Assembly: GCF_003315415.1 (NCBI RefSeq)
Contig: NZ_QNSB01000002.1
Coordinates: forward strand, 248,001 to 312,000
Direction: 5' to 3'
Origin: Brevibacterium sanguinis
Lineage (GTDB): Bacteria > Actinomycetota > Actinomycetes > Actinomycetales > Brevibacteriaceae
DNA length: 64,000 bases
The notes beneath the pieces were generated by a model, which was not told the DNA's origin, did no database searches, and was given only the letters and a program-made list of their open reading frames with translations. A program made the position numbers and the translations under genes. Shown one piece after another: positions 50,838 to 59,326 of the stretch (positions are counted from its first letter, which is position 1; every line of letters starts with the position of its first letter).

Positions 50838-52274
50838 TCAGTCGATGAAGCTCACCGGTGCTGGGTCCTCGTCTCCGATGAGGGACATGAGGCGGACGCC
50901 TTCGGTGACGTAGCGGCGGCGCTCCTCGACCGGGACCATGGCGCCGCCGGTGAGCCAGACGAGGTGGTTCGTCGAGCCGTCGAGCGGCCATGGCACCCCT
51001 GCTGCGGAGGGCCCGCTCACCTCGGCGGCGCCGTCGGCTTCGTCCCGGACGCCTGTCTCGTCACGGACGCTCGCCTCGGCGATCACCGCACGCCACGGGA
51101 CCGTGAGCCCCGCGGCCGCAGACGGCTCGACCTCGAGACCCTCGCACTCGGCCAGGACGCCCACGCCCGCTCGGATGATGTCGTCGCTCACGGTCGCGAA
51201 GGCCGAGATCAGCGGGTCGACGACGGGACCGACGAAGCGGGAGGGACGGGCGACGGCGAGCCCGTCGGCAGCCGTCTGCCCGCTCAGCCCGATGTCCTGG
51301 ACGGCGATGTCGTGGTGCCGGCCGGTCCGCACTCCGAGGACCATCGCCGGAACCGCTGTCGGCTCGACGAACACGCAGTGCACGGCGTCGCCGAAGACCC
51401 GTTTGAGGCCGTAGGTCACGCCACCGGGGCTGCCGCCGATCCCGCAGGGGAGGTAGACGACGAGCTGATGGTCGGCGTCGACGGGCTCGCCCCGCTCCGC
51501 GAACTGCTCCTTGAGCCTCAGTGCTGCGACGGAATAACCGGCGAACAGGCTCACGGAGTCCTCGTCGTCGACGAAGTGGGTGCGCGGGACTCCCTCCGCC
51601 GAGGCGCGACCGGCCTCGACCGCGGCGGCGAAATCGCCCTCGTACTCGATGACCTCGACGCCGTGGCTGCGCAGCTTCTCCTTCTTCCACTCCCGCGCGT
51701 CGGCGGACATGTGCACGGTGGCGGCGAATCCGAGGGCGGCGCTGAGGATGCCGATCGACAGACCGAGGTTTCCGGTCGAGCCGACGACGATGTGGTGCGC
51801 CGCCGCCCGCTCCCGGAACTCGTCACTGGCGTACGTCGCCGGGTCGTGGGCGTCCATTCCGCCCTCGACCGCCACCGCCTCGGCGTACTCGAGGACCTCA
51901 TGGAAGCCGCCGCGAGCCTTGATCGACCCGCTGACGGGCAGTGCGTCATCGCGTTTGAGCCACAGCTGCCCGGGAAGCTCGACGCCGAGGCGGTCGTCGA
52001 TCTCCCGTCGGGCGGCATCGGCTGCGACGAGGGGCGATTCGAGGATGCCCTGCGCCTCGGCGGTCTCCGGGAACGCCGAGGCAAACCACGGGGCGAAGCG
52101 CTCGAAGCGCGCGGCGGCCTCGCCCATCAGGCTCTCGTCGACGGCGATGTCGCGCATCACCTCCGCGGTGCGGGGACGGCCCGGGCGGAACCAGGTGATC
52201 GGCACCCCCTTCGCGAGGGCGGCGATCACCTCGTCGTCGGTGTCGACTGTGACGTGCTGTTCGTCTGCGCTCAT
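50838..52274 (-). CDS. dsdA: D-serine ammonia-lyase
   Basis: The 478-residue fold-type II PLP enzyme matches DsdA: ITWFRPGRPRTAEVM near the start, Schiff-base Lys119 in LPVSGSIKARGG, GSTGNLGLSIG after it, and the PLP-phosphate loop CGIGGSPGGV. It deaminates D-serine to pyruvate and ammonia in the cytoplasm. Low-complexity Glu/Asp/Ala residues form an insert near residue 425 (RDETGVRDEADGAAE). The ATG at 52274 has GGAGAGG upstream; the frame is open further upstream but runs antisense to the next gene. No DsdC regulator or D-serine permease is adjacent. It is convergent with the large membrane protein. Confidence 0.9.
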   Translation of the reverse strand: MSADEQHVTVDTDDEVIAALAKGVPITWFRPGRPRTAEVMRDIAVDESLMGEAAARFERFAPWFASAFPETAEAQGILESPLVAADAARREIDDRLGVELPGQLWLKRDDALPVSGSIKARGGFHEVLEYAEAVAVEGGMDAHDPATYASDEFRERAAAHHIVVGSTGNLGLSIGILSAALGFAATVHMSADAREWKKEKLRSHGVEVIEYEGDFAAAVEAGRASAEGVPRTHFVDDEDSVSLFAGYSVAALRLKEQFAERGEPVDADHQLVVYLPCGIGGSPGGVTYGLKRVFGDAVHCVFVEPTAVPAMVLGVRTGRHHDIAVQDIGLSGQTAADGLAVARPSRFVGPVVDPLISAFATVSDDIIRAGVGVLAECEGLEVEPSAAAGLTVPWRAVIAEASVRDETGVRDEADGAAEVSGPSAAGVPWPLDGSTNHLVWLTGGAMVPVEERRRYVTEGVRLMSLIGDEDPAPVSFID

Positions 52275-52395
52275 CGTCTCGGCCTCTCCACGATCGGGTC
52301 TCGTCGCTGCGGGAGTCGCTCGGTCCCACCCTATTCGCCGACCGGTCCTGGCGAGAAGGGGCAGGGACATCCGGAGTCGGCGGCGGGAAGCGCGC

Positions 52396-53358
52396 TCAGG
52401 TCGTGACGTCCTGCGCGGATTCGAGCACTCCGGTGATCTCGTCGATCCAGGCCGCGTAGCCATCGTAGGTGTAGGCGCGCTTGTCGTCCCAGGTTCCCAG
52501 CTGCCCGGCCTTGACTGCGGGAAGGCGGGTGTAGACGGGGTTGTCCTCGTACTCGGTGGAGAAGTCGTGGACGAGCAGGACGTCGGAGGGGTACTCGCCG
52601 ATCTTCTCCCAGGACACCTCCGCCCAGGCCGACTCCCCCACGGGATCCGGTCCGACGAGGGTGAGACCGTCCTCGGTGAGCATCTGGGCAATGCCGAGCG
52701 ATTTCGCGGTGTAGTTGATCTCGGGGCTGAAGTTCGCGAGCAGCACGGTGAGGCCGTCCTGCTTCTTGGCGACCTCCCGCAGCCGCTGCCGGGCCGCTTC
52801 GTAGTCCTCGCGCAGACCACTGATCGTGCCCGATTCGGTGTCCCTTCCCAACGCCGAGGCGACCGCGGCGTACTGCTCGAACATGACGTCCGGTGTCCCC
52901 CCGTCGAGCTTCACCGGGACGAAGGGAGCCAGTTCGGACACCTGGGAGGTCACCTTCTCCTCCCACCACGTCCATCCGTCGCCCTTCTCATTGCCGTAGG
53001 CGATGATGAGGTCGGGCGCCGAGGCGGCGAGGGCCTCGAGGTCGATCTCCGCGTCCTCACCGACGATCTCGACGCCCGTGAGGTCGAAGGACTGGCCGGG
53101 CGAGTCGTCCTTGCCGTATCCGAACACCGCCACGGGAGCGATCCCGTACGGGGCGAGTGCGGCTGCGGAGTAGAAGTCCATCGCGATGCGCTCGACGGGC
53201 GAGTCCGTGGAGATCGTCAGGCCGTCATAGCCGGCCGGCGAGTAAGTGAAGCCGGCCGCGGTCGATGTCGCAGGCGCGCTCTCTCCGCTGGTGGACGAGC
53301 ATGCGGCGAGGGCGAGCGGGGTGAGCAGGGACAGGGTGAGCATCTGGCGACGATGCAT
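52396..53358 (-). CDS. Iron-siderophore ABC transporter substrate-binding lipoprotein
   Basis: The 320-residue lipoprotein has a signal peptide with lipobox LALAAC (Cys20), a short Ser/Ala linker, and a class III periplasmic-binding fold: RIAMDFYSAAALAPYGI, DLEALAASAPDLIIAYG, and a late DVLLVHDFSTE segment. This is the FecB/FepB type that captures ferric siderophores or heme outside the membrane. The ATG at 53358 follows GGAGG. No permease or ATPase genes are adjacent, so it must share a transporter encoded elsewhere. It is divergent from a siderophore-interacting reductase and shares an IdeR/DtxR-like iron box with it. Confidence 0.9.
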   Translation of the reverse strand: MHRRQMLTLSLLTPLALAACSSTSGESAPATSTAAGFTYSPAGYDGLTISTDSPVERIAMDFYSAAALAPYGIAPVAVFGYGKDDSPGQSFDLTGVEIVGEDAEIDLEALAASAPDLIIAYGNEKGDGWTWWEEKVTSQVSELAPFVPVKLDGGTPDVMFEQYAAVASALGRDTESGTISGLREDYEAARQRLREVAKKQDGLTVLLANFSPEINYTAKSLGIAQMLTEDGLTLVGPDPVGESAWAEVSWEKIGEYPSDVLLVHDFSTEYEDNPVYTRLPAVKAGQLGTWDDKRAYTYDGYAAWIDEITGVLESAQDVTT

Positions 53359-53474
53359 GGGCGCCTCCGGGTCGGGTCGAGGGAATGCGTGCCTCCGGTG
53401 AGGAGTATCGCGACGTTGGTCCGCGCGCACCGACGACATCGGTCGCACACGGATCGGAATCAATGTACCATCGG

Positions 53475-53493
53475 TTTGGAAAGGCTCACCTAA
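53475..53493. promoter_or_regulatory. IdeR/DtxR-type iron box
   Basis: The 19-bp site TTTGGAAAGGCTCACCTAA matches 15 of 19 positions of the IdeR/DtxR consensus. It lies between the divergent siderophore-binding and siderophore-interacting genes, so both should be repressed by iron. Confidence 0.8.
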
Positions 53494-53549
53494 CCTCACC
53501 CGGGTGCCCCTCATCCGGTTCCCCGTCTGCCAGACTCCAAGGAGCACCA

Positions 53550-54551
53550 GTGTCACGAGCACCGATCATCGCCTTCGAGGCCACCGTCGTCGCCGTCGAG
53601 GATCTCAGCCCGGCGTTCCGCCGCATCACCCTCGGCGGTCCCGGCCTGGCCGACTTCGGTGTCCCCGGGCACCCTCGTGACCTGCGGTTCAAGCTCGTCA
53701 TCCCTCCTGCCGGGGCCCCGGAACCGGCGTTCGACCTGCTCGAGTTCCTCTCCTCGCAGGACGGCTCGGGGCTGTCGTGGTACCAGTCCTGGCTGCAGCT
53801 CGACCCCCAGGTGCGCGGAAGCATGCGCACCTACACCGTTCGTGAGTGGCGGGACGAGGACCGCGAGCTCGTCGTCGACATGGTCCTCCACACCGACGCC
53901 GAGGGTCATTCGGGTCCGGCGGCGAGCTGGGCCCAGTCGGCCGAGGTCGGGCACCGCCTCCACCTCATCGGACCGACGCGCTACGCCGAGACGTACTCCG
54001 GACTCGAGTTCGAGCCGGGCGGGGCCCGCCAGATCCTCCTCGCCGGGGACGAGACCGCGGTGCCGGCGATCGCCTCGATCCTCGACTTCCTCCGCGGCTC
54101 CGGCGTTGCCGGTCGGGCGATCCTCGAGGTCCCGACCACCGCCGACTTCCTCGAGATCGAGGCTCCCGACGGATTCGAGGTCCAGTGGCTGGCCCGCGGA
54201 TCGGCCGTCCACGGCGAGCTCCTCGAACCCGCCGTGCGCGAGGCCGTCCGGGCGGAGTCCCCGGCCCTCGCCGAGGTGGGTGCCACGGCGTCCGGCGGCG
54301 GCGCGCTCGTCGAGCTCGAGGACGTCGACATCGACTCCGAGATCCTCTGGGACGTGCCCGCGGCGCTGACGACGGCGGCCCAGGGCAGCTCGAGCGACAG
54401 TGCGGAGGGTGCGCGTCCGTTCTATGCGTGGATCGCGGGAGAGGCCGGACCGGTCAAGCGCCTGCGCCGTTACCTCGTCCAGGAGGTCGGCGTCGACCGC
54501 AAGCAGATCGCCTTCATGGGCTACTGGCGCGCCGGTCGCGCGGAATCCTGA
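53550..54551 (+). CDS. Siderophore-interacting protein (SIP family FAD reductase)
   Basis: The 333-residue flavoprotein starts with an FAD-binding barrel (SPAFRRITLGGPGLADFG; GSMRTYTVREW, the RxYTxR flavin motif) followed by the SIP domain (LLAGDETAVPAIASIL; FYAWIAGEAGPVKRLRRYL, and KQIAFMGYWRAG at the end). SIP/ViuB proteins use NAD(P)H or ferredoxin to reduce ferric siderophores in the cytoplasm and free the iron. The GTG at 53550 is chosen for AAGGAG 5 nt upstream. The SIP domain carries an Asp/Glu/Ala-rich insert (about residues 240-290). It shares an iron box with the divergent binding protein and ends 3 bp from the convergent oxidase gene. Confidence 0.92.
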   Translation: MSRAPIIAFEATVVAVEDLSPAFRRITLGGPGLADFGVPGHPRDLRFKLVIPPAGAPEPAFDLLEFLSSQDGSGLSWYQSWLQLDPQVRGSMRTYTVREWRDEDRELVVDMVLHTDAEGHSGPAASWAQSAEVGHRLHLIGPTRYAETYSGLEFEPGGARQILLAGDETAVPAIASILDFLRGSGVAGRAILEVPTTADFLEIEAPDGFEVQWLARGSAVHGELLEPAVREAVRAESPALAEVGATASGGGALVELEDVDIDSEILWDVPAALTTAAQGSSSDSAEGARPFYAWIAGEAGPVKRLRRYLVQEVGVDRKQIAFMGYWRAGRAES

Positions 54552-54554
54552 GCT

Positions 54555-55943
54555 CTACAGGGCGCCGAACATCTTCCCCGGGTTGAGGATGCCCAGGGGG
54601 TCGAGGGCGGCCTTGACTGCGAGCTGCATCCGCTGCCCTCCTTCGTCGAGCTCGCTCGACAGCCAGTCGCGCTTGAGGTAGCCGACCCCGTGCTCGCCGG
54701 TGATCGTGCCCCCGAGTTCGAGTCCGATGCGCATGATCTCCCCGAAGACCTCCTGGGCCCTCGCCGTCTCCTCGGCGTCCGCGGCGTCGAAGAACACCGA
54801 CGGGTGGGTGTTGCCGTCCCCGGCATGGGCGACCAGGGCGATCGTCAGCCCCGACCGGGACCGCAGCTCGCCGAGGCGATCGCAGAATTCGGGCATCGCC
54901 ATCCGCGGCAGGCACACGTCGTCGAGGAGCTGCCCGCCGCCGTGGGCGTGGGCGAATTTCTCGTAGGCCGGCTGGATCATCCGCCTCGCCGCGACGAGCG
55001 CCGCACTGTCGGCGGGGTCATCGGAGTACGCGACGTCGAGGGCTCCGCAGGCCTGGGCCACCTCGGCGAAGACCGCCATCGCCGCTTCCGAGTCGGTCGG
55101 ATTCTCATCGATCTGCATGATGAGCATCGACCCGGCGTCCTCGTCGAGGCCGAAGTCGCCGAAGGCGTTGAGCATGCTCAGGCTGGTCGCGTCGAGGAAC
55201 TCGAGGAGGCTGGGCACCCCGCCGGCGGCCATGAAGTCGGCGACGGTCTGCAGACCGGTGCGCTCGTCGGGGAATGTCGCGACGGCGGTGACCGGTTCCG
55301 GCAGGGCCGGGATGAGGCGCAGCGTCGCCTCGACGATGACGCCCAGCGTCCCCTCCGATCCGATGAACAGGTGCCGCAGGTCGAGGCCGGCCACTCCTTT
55401 CGCGGTGCGCGGACCGAGGGTCGTCAGCGTGCCGTCGGCGAGCACGACCGTGAGGCTGCGAACGTAATCCCTGGTCACGCCGTACTTCACGCAGCACAGT
55501 CCGCCCGCGTTCGTGGCGATGTTGCCGCCGATCGAGGACAGCGCCACCGAGCCGGGATCGGGCGGGTAGGACAGTCCGTAGGGGGCAAGGTGGTCCTTGA
55601 GGTCCTGGTTGATGATCCCCGGCTGGACGGTGACGAGCCGCTCCGCCTCGTCGACGGCCACGACCTCGTTCATCCGGGAGACGTTGAGCAGGATCGCGCC
55701 CGGGGATCCGTTGGCCCCGCCGGAGATCCCGGACCGGGCGCCCTGCGGGACCACGGGCACCCGGTTGGCGGTGGCGTATCGCATGACCTCCTGGACATCG
55801 CTCGCCGAGGCGGCTCTGACGAGGGCGATCGCCCCCTCGTGCGGGCAGAACAGCGCCTCGTCCCGGGCGTGGGCGGCGATGATGTCAGGATCGGTGGTGA
55901 GCGCACCCGCGCTCAGTCTGGCCGCCAGCTGCTCGATGGTCAT
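54555..55943 (-). CDS. FAD-linked oxidase, GlcD/D-lactate dehydrogenase type
   Basis: The 462-residue enzyme has a PCMH-type FAD domain (PVVPQGARSGISGGANG for pyrophosphate binding, GYPPDPGS-like and SSIGGNIATNAGG loops) and a C-terminal cap domain with the conserved HAGDGNTHPSVFFD and GEHGVGYLKR segments that position the 2-hydroxyacid. It is of the glycolate oxidase GlcD/D-lactate dehydrogenase group and passes electrons to quinone or to a partner subunit; no GlcE or GlcF genes are present. GGGGAG precedes the ATG. An ACS-family transporter gene lies 37 bp upstream on the same strand, so uptake and oxidation of a hydroxyacid are probably linked. Confidence 0.92.
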   Translation of the reverse strand: MTIEQLAARLSAGALTTDPDIIAAHARDEALFCPHEGAIALVRAASASDVQEVMRYATANRVPVVPQGARSGISGGANGSPGAILLNVSRMNEVVAVDEAERLVTVQPGIINQDLKDHLAPYGLSYPPDPGSVALSSIGGNIATNAGGLCCVKYGVTRDYVRSLTVVLADGTLTTLGPRTAKGVAGLDLRHLFIGSEGTLGVIVEATLRLIPALPEPVTAVATFPDERTGLQTVADFMAAGGVPSLLEFLDATSLSMLNAFGDFGLDEDAGSMLIMQIDENPTDSEAAMAVFAEVAQACGALDVAYSDDPADSAALVAARRMIQPAYEKFAHAHGGGQLLDDVCLPRMAMPEFCDRLGELRSRSGLTIALVAHAGDGNTHPSVFFDAADAEETARAQEVFGEIMRIGLELGGTITGEHGVGYLKRDWLSSELDEGGQRMQLAVKAALDPLGILNPGKMFGAL

Positions 55944-55980
55944 GGGACTCCCCTGTCGCGCTTCTCGTTGTCCCCCGACC

Positions 55981-57345
55981 CTATCGGTCGGTCGCCGCGT
56001 CGACGTGATCGGGTGCCGGTGCGCCCTTGAGGATGAGGGTGACGATGCCAGCGGCGACCATCGTGGCTCCGACGACCCACATGCCGGCGTTCTGAGTGCC
56101 GGTGAGTTCGGCCAGCCAGCCGGTGATGTAGGGGGCGAAGAACCCGGCCGAGTTGCCGAGGGAGTTGATCAGCGCCAGCCCCGCGGCCGCCCCCGCGCCG
56201 GCGAGGAAGGTCTGTGGCAGCGGCCAGAACGTCGGCAGCGCCGCACAGATCGCCATGCACGTGATCGTCACCGCGATCATCGTCGTGAACGGCGAGTTGA
56301 GGTAGAGGGCGATCGGGATGGACACTCCGCCGACGAACAGCGGGAGGGCGACGTGCCAGACGCGTTCGTTCGTCCGGTCCCCGTGCCGTGACCAGAAGTA
56401 CATCGTCGCGGCACCGAACACCCAGGGGATGGCGGTGATGAGTCCGACCTGGACGATCGAGAACTCGGTGCCGAAGGACTCCTTGAATCCCGCGATGATG
56501 GTGGGAAGGAAGAAGCTCAGGGCGTAGAGCCCGTAGACCATTCCGAAGTAGACGAACGACAGCGCGAGGACCCGCGGCTGCAGCAGGGCGCGGCGGATCG
56601 GGTAGTGGAACGTCTCCGACTTCCTCGACTCCTCGGCGTCCATCCGATTCTGCAGCCACTCCCGCTCCTCCGGGTCGAGCCACTTCGCGTCGCGCGGCCG
56701 GTCGGTGAGGAAGAAGAGGCAGATGATGCCGAGCACCACGGCGGGCAGGCCCTCGACGAGGAACATGAACCGCCAGCCGGAGAAGTTCTCGAACATCTCG
56801 TTGCCACCGGCGATGATCCACGACGACAGCGGGGTCCCGATGACGCTCGACATGGGGATGGCGAGCATGAACAGCGCCGTCGCCCGGGCCCGCGTGCTCG
56901 ACGGGAACCAGTACGTGAGGTAGAGGATGATGCCCGGGAAGAATCCCGCCTCGGCGACGCCGAGGAGGAACCGCAGCACATAGAGCCAGCCGGCGTTGGG
57001 GACGAACGCCATGAGGGCGGCGACGAGTCCCCAGCTGACGAGGATGCGGGCGAGCCACTTCCGCGCGCCGAACCGGTGGAGGGCGAGGTTCGAGGGGACC
57101 TCGAGCAGCAGATAGCCGAAGAAGAACACCCCGGCCGCGAATCCGAACTGGGTGGCGCTGAGCCCCAGCTCCTCATTCATCCCTCCGGGGCCCGCGATTC
57201 CGAGATTCGTGCGGTCGAGGTAGTTGATGAAGTACATCACGATGATGAACGGGATGAGCCGGAGCGTGACCTTCTTCAGCGTCCGCTTCTCCAGTGCGGC
57301 ATCAGGGGTCTGTCCCGGTGCTGACGGATTCGCCTCAGATGACAT
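55981..57345 (-). CDS. ACS-family MFS transporter
   Basis: The 454-residue twelve-helix transporter begins RLIPFIIVMYFINYLDRTNLGIA, the signature of the anion:cation symporter (phthalate permease/ExuT) family, and carries the EVPSNLALHRFGARKW loop and GVAEAGFFPGIILYLTYWFP in helix 4. Members import organic anions such as hexuronates, tartrate, phthalate or hydroxyacids. The ATG at 57345 follows GAGGGAG. It is transcribed into the GlcD-like oxidase gene, which suggests a 2-hydroxyacid substrate. No regulator gene is next to it. Confidence 0.9.
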   Translation of the reverse strand: MSSEANPSAPGQTPDAALEKRTLKKVTLRLIPFIIVMYFINYLDRTNLGIAGPGGMNEELGLSATQFGFAAGVFFFGYLLLEVPSNLALHRFGARKWLARILVSWGLVAALMAFVPNAGWLYVLRFLLGVAEAGFFPGIILYLTYWFPSSTRARATALFMLAIPMSSVIGTPLSSWIIAGGNEMFENFSGWRFMFLVEGLPAVVLGIICLFFLTDRPRDAKWLDPEEREWLQNRMDAEESRKSETFHYPIRRALLQPRVLALSFVYFGMVYGLYALSFFLPTIIAGFKESFGTEFSIVQVGLITAIPWVFGAATMYFWSRHGDRTNERVWHVALPLFVGGVSIPIALYLNSPFTTMIAVTITCMAICAALPTFWPLPQTFLAGAGAAAGLALINSLGNSAGFFAPYITGWLAELTGTQNAGMWVVGATMVAAGIVTLILKGAPAPDHVDAATDR

Positions 57346-57524
57346 GAGATCTCCCTCGATCTGGGCCGGACCAGGGATGATGCCCGGCGCGCTACGGATC
57401 AACAGTACGCCGGGCCCTCGTCTGCGACCAGGACCGGGAGGGAAATTTCCGATAGTCGGGACTTGGCCCTGCGCCTCGGGGAGGTGCGCTGCGCCGCGGG
57501 ACCGTGCCCGTGCACCGTCCGGAC

Positions 57525-57570
57525 CGTCGGGTCCGGTCAGCCGCTCGACGGCAGCCGACCGGACCCGACG
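57525..57570. terminator. Terminator hairpin after the DHA2 efflux gene
   Basis: Perfect 14-bp arms (CGTCGGGTCCGGTC and its complement) enclose an 18-nt loop, 8 bp beyond the stop of the minus-strand efflux gene. Confidence 0.7.
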
Positions 57571-57577
57571 CTGTCGA

Positions 57578-59080
57578 TCATTCGGCGCTCAGGGACACGT
57601 CCTCGGGCTGCCGGGCCTCGAGATCCTCGGGCTTGCGGATGAAGAACGCGAGGACCACGGGCACGAGGGCGATGAACCCGGCGAGGAGGAACGCCGACTG
57701 CGCGCCGGGGGCACCCGCCTCGGCGACGCTGCGTCCCGCCCCCTGCCCCGCGTGAAGTGCCGAGGAGTAGATCGAGATGAGCAGGGCGGTGCCCGCGGCC
57801 CCCGCCACCTGCTGCAGAGTGTTGAGCGCCGCCGAACCGTGCGAGTAGAGCGAGCGGTCCAGGGAGCCCAGCGACGCGGAGAACAGCGGCGTGAATGAGG
57901 CGGCCAGGCCCAGGGACATGACGGTCTGGATGCAGACGAACACCCATACCGGCGTGCCGATGCCCACTGCCGAGTAGGCGAACATCGCCGCGGCGATCAT
58001 CGTCGCACCGGGCAGCAGGAGCACGCGAGGTCCGCTCGCGTCATAGATGCGGCCCATCACCGGGCCGAGGAGACCCATGAGGATCGATCCCGGCAGCAGG
58101 ACGAGCCCGGACTGGGTGGCGCCCAGGCCGATGACGTTCTGCAGGTAGAGCGGCAGCAGGGAGAAAGTGCCGAACATCGACAGCGCCACGACGGCCATGA
58201 TGATGACCGAGAGCACGTAGTTGCGCGAGGTGAAGACCCGCAGGTCGAGCAGAGCGGCGCTGTTCCGGATGAGGAACAGCTGACGCCAGACGAAGAGCCC
58301 GAGGAAGACGACGCCGACGGCGATCGCACCCCAGGCGAGCCCGGTCGTCGACGAACCGCCCTCGCCGCCGTGGCCGCCGAACTGGCTGAGCCCGAAGACG
58401 ATGCCGCCGAAGGCGAGCGCCGAGACGACGATCGAGAGGACGTCGATGGGGGCATGCGTCGTCTCGCCGAGGTTGGTCATCCACTTCGCGCCGAGAGCGA
58501 GGGCCACGAGTGCGACCGGCAGGACGATGGCGAAGAGCCACCGCCAGCCGAGGGAGTCGAGGACGATGCCCGACATCGTGGGGCCGATGGCCGGGGCGAG
58601 GGAGATGACGAGTCCGACGCGTCCCATCATCCGACCGCGCGAATGCGCAGGGACTACGTTCATCATCGTCGTCATCAGCAGCGGCATCATGATCCCGGTG
58701 CCCGAGGCCTGCACGACGCGGCCGACGAGCAGTGCCGGGAAGCCGGGGGCCACGAGGCAGATGAGCGTGCCCGCGGAGAAGAGGACCATCGCGGCGACGA
58801 ACACCTGACGGGTCGTGAAGCGCTGGATGAGGAAGCCCGTCGTGGGGATCACGACCGCCATCGTCAGCATGAAGGCACTCGTCAGCCACTGTCCGAGCTC
58901 GGGTGGGATGCCGAGCGTCGCGTTGAGCTCCGGGATCGCGATCGCCATCGTGGTCTCGTTGAGGATCGCGACGAAGGCGGCGACGAGCAGCAGCCAGATG
59001 ACGCGCATCCCGGCCGGGTCGATGGTCTCGGTCCGCGCTGCGGCCGACGGTGCTGTCGAGGGTGAGCTGTCTCTGGACAC
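57578..59080 (-). CDS. DHA2-family MFS multidrug efflux transporter
   Basis: The 500-residue protein has fourteen predicted helices. It has LNETTMAIAIPEL in helix 1 (the DHA2 motif D1 region), the antiporter motif C in helix 5 (LAPAIGPTMSGIVLDSLGWRW), and TTGFLIQRFTTRQVF after helix 2. It is of the QacA/LmrB/Lde type and exports drugs or toxic metabolites with H+. The GTG at 59080 with GGAG upstream is preferred; the open frame further upstream has no membrane-protein character. The C-terminal tail is acidic. It appears to be monocistronic, ends in a hairpin, and has no TetR or MarR neighbour. Confidence 0.9.
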   Translation of the reverse strand: MSRDSSPSTAPSAAARTETIDPAGMRVIWLLLVAAFVAILNETTMAIAIPELNATLGIPPELGQWLTSAFMLTMAVVIPTTGFLIQRFTTRQVFVAAMVLFSAGTLICLVAPGFPALLVGRVVQASGTGIMMPLLMTTMMNVVPAHSRGRMMGRVGLVISLAPAIGPTMSGIVLDSLGWRWLFAIVLPVALVALALGAKWMTNLGETTHAPIDVLSIVVSALAFGGIVFGLSQFGGHGGEGGSSTTGLAWGAIAVGVVFLGLFVWRQLFLIRNSAALLDLRVFTSRNYVLSVIIMAVVALSMFGTFSLLPLYLQNVIGLGATQSGLVLLPGSILMGLLGPVMGRIYDASGPRVLLLPGATMIAAAMFAYSAVGIGTPVWVFVCIQTVMSLGLAASFTPLFSASLGSLDRSLYSHGSAALNTLQQVAGAAGTALLISIYSSALHAGQGAGRSVAEAGAPGAQSAFLLAGFIALVPVVLAFFIRKPEDLEARQPEDVSLSAE

Positions 59081-59314
59081 AGGGGAGCTCCGATCACATG
59101 ATTGAGTCGAGGACTCCGCGCCCGGACGCCTGTGGGCCGTCCGATGGAGTCTTCCGCCGAGGGGGAATGTGCGGACACAGCAGAGAACCGCCACTGCTGC
59201 GGACTTATTCCCGAATTGCGCAGTGATCCTCGACACCGCTGGTCAGGGGCTGCGGTCGTCCGTGCTCCGCGATCTCGGCGACGGTCGGGGCGGCCATGTC
59301 GGGCCCGAGCGGGA

Positions 59315-59320
59315 TATCGT
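59315..59320 (+). promoter_or_regulatory. -10 hexamer TATCGT, leaderless promoter
   Basis: TATCGT ends 6 nt before the ATG of the EamA transporter gene at 59327. Confidence 0.5.
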
Positions 59321-59326
59321 CGGAGC

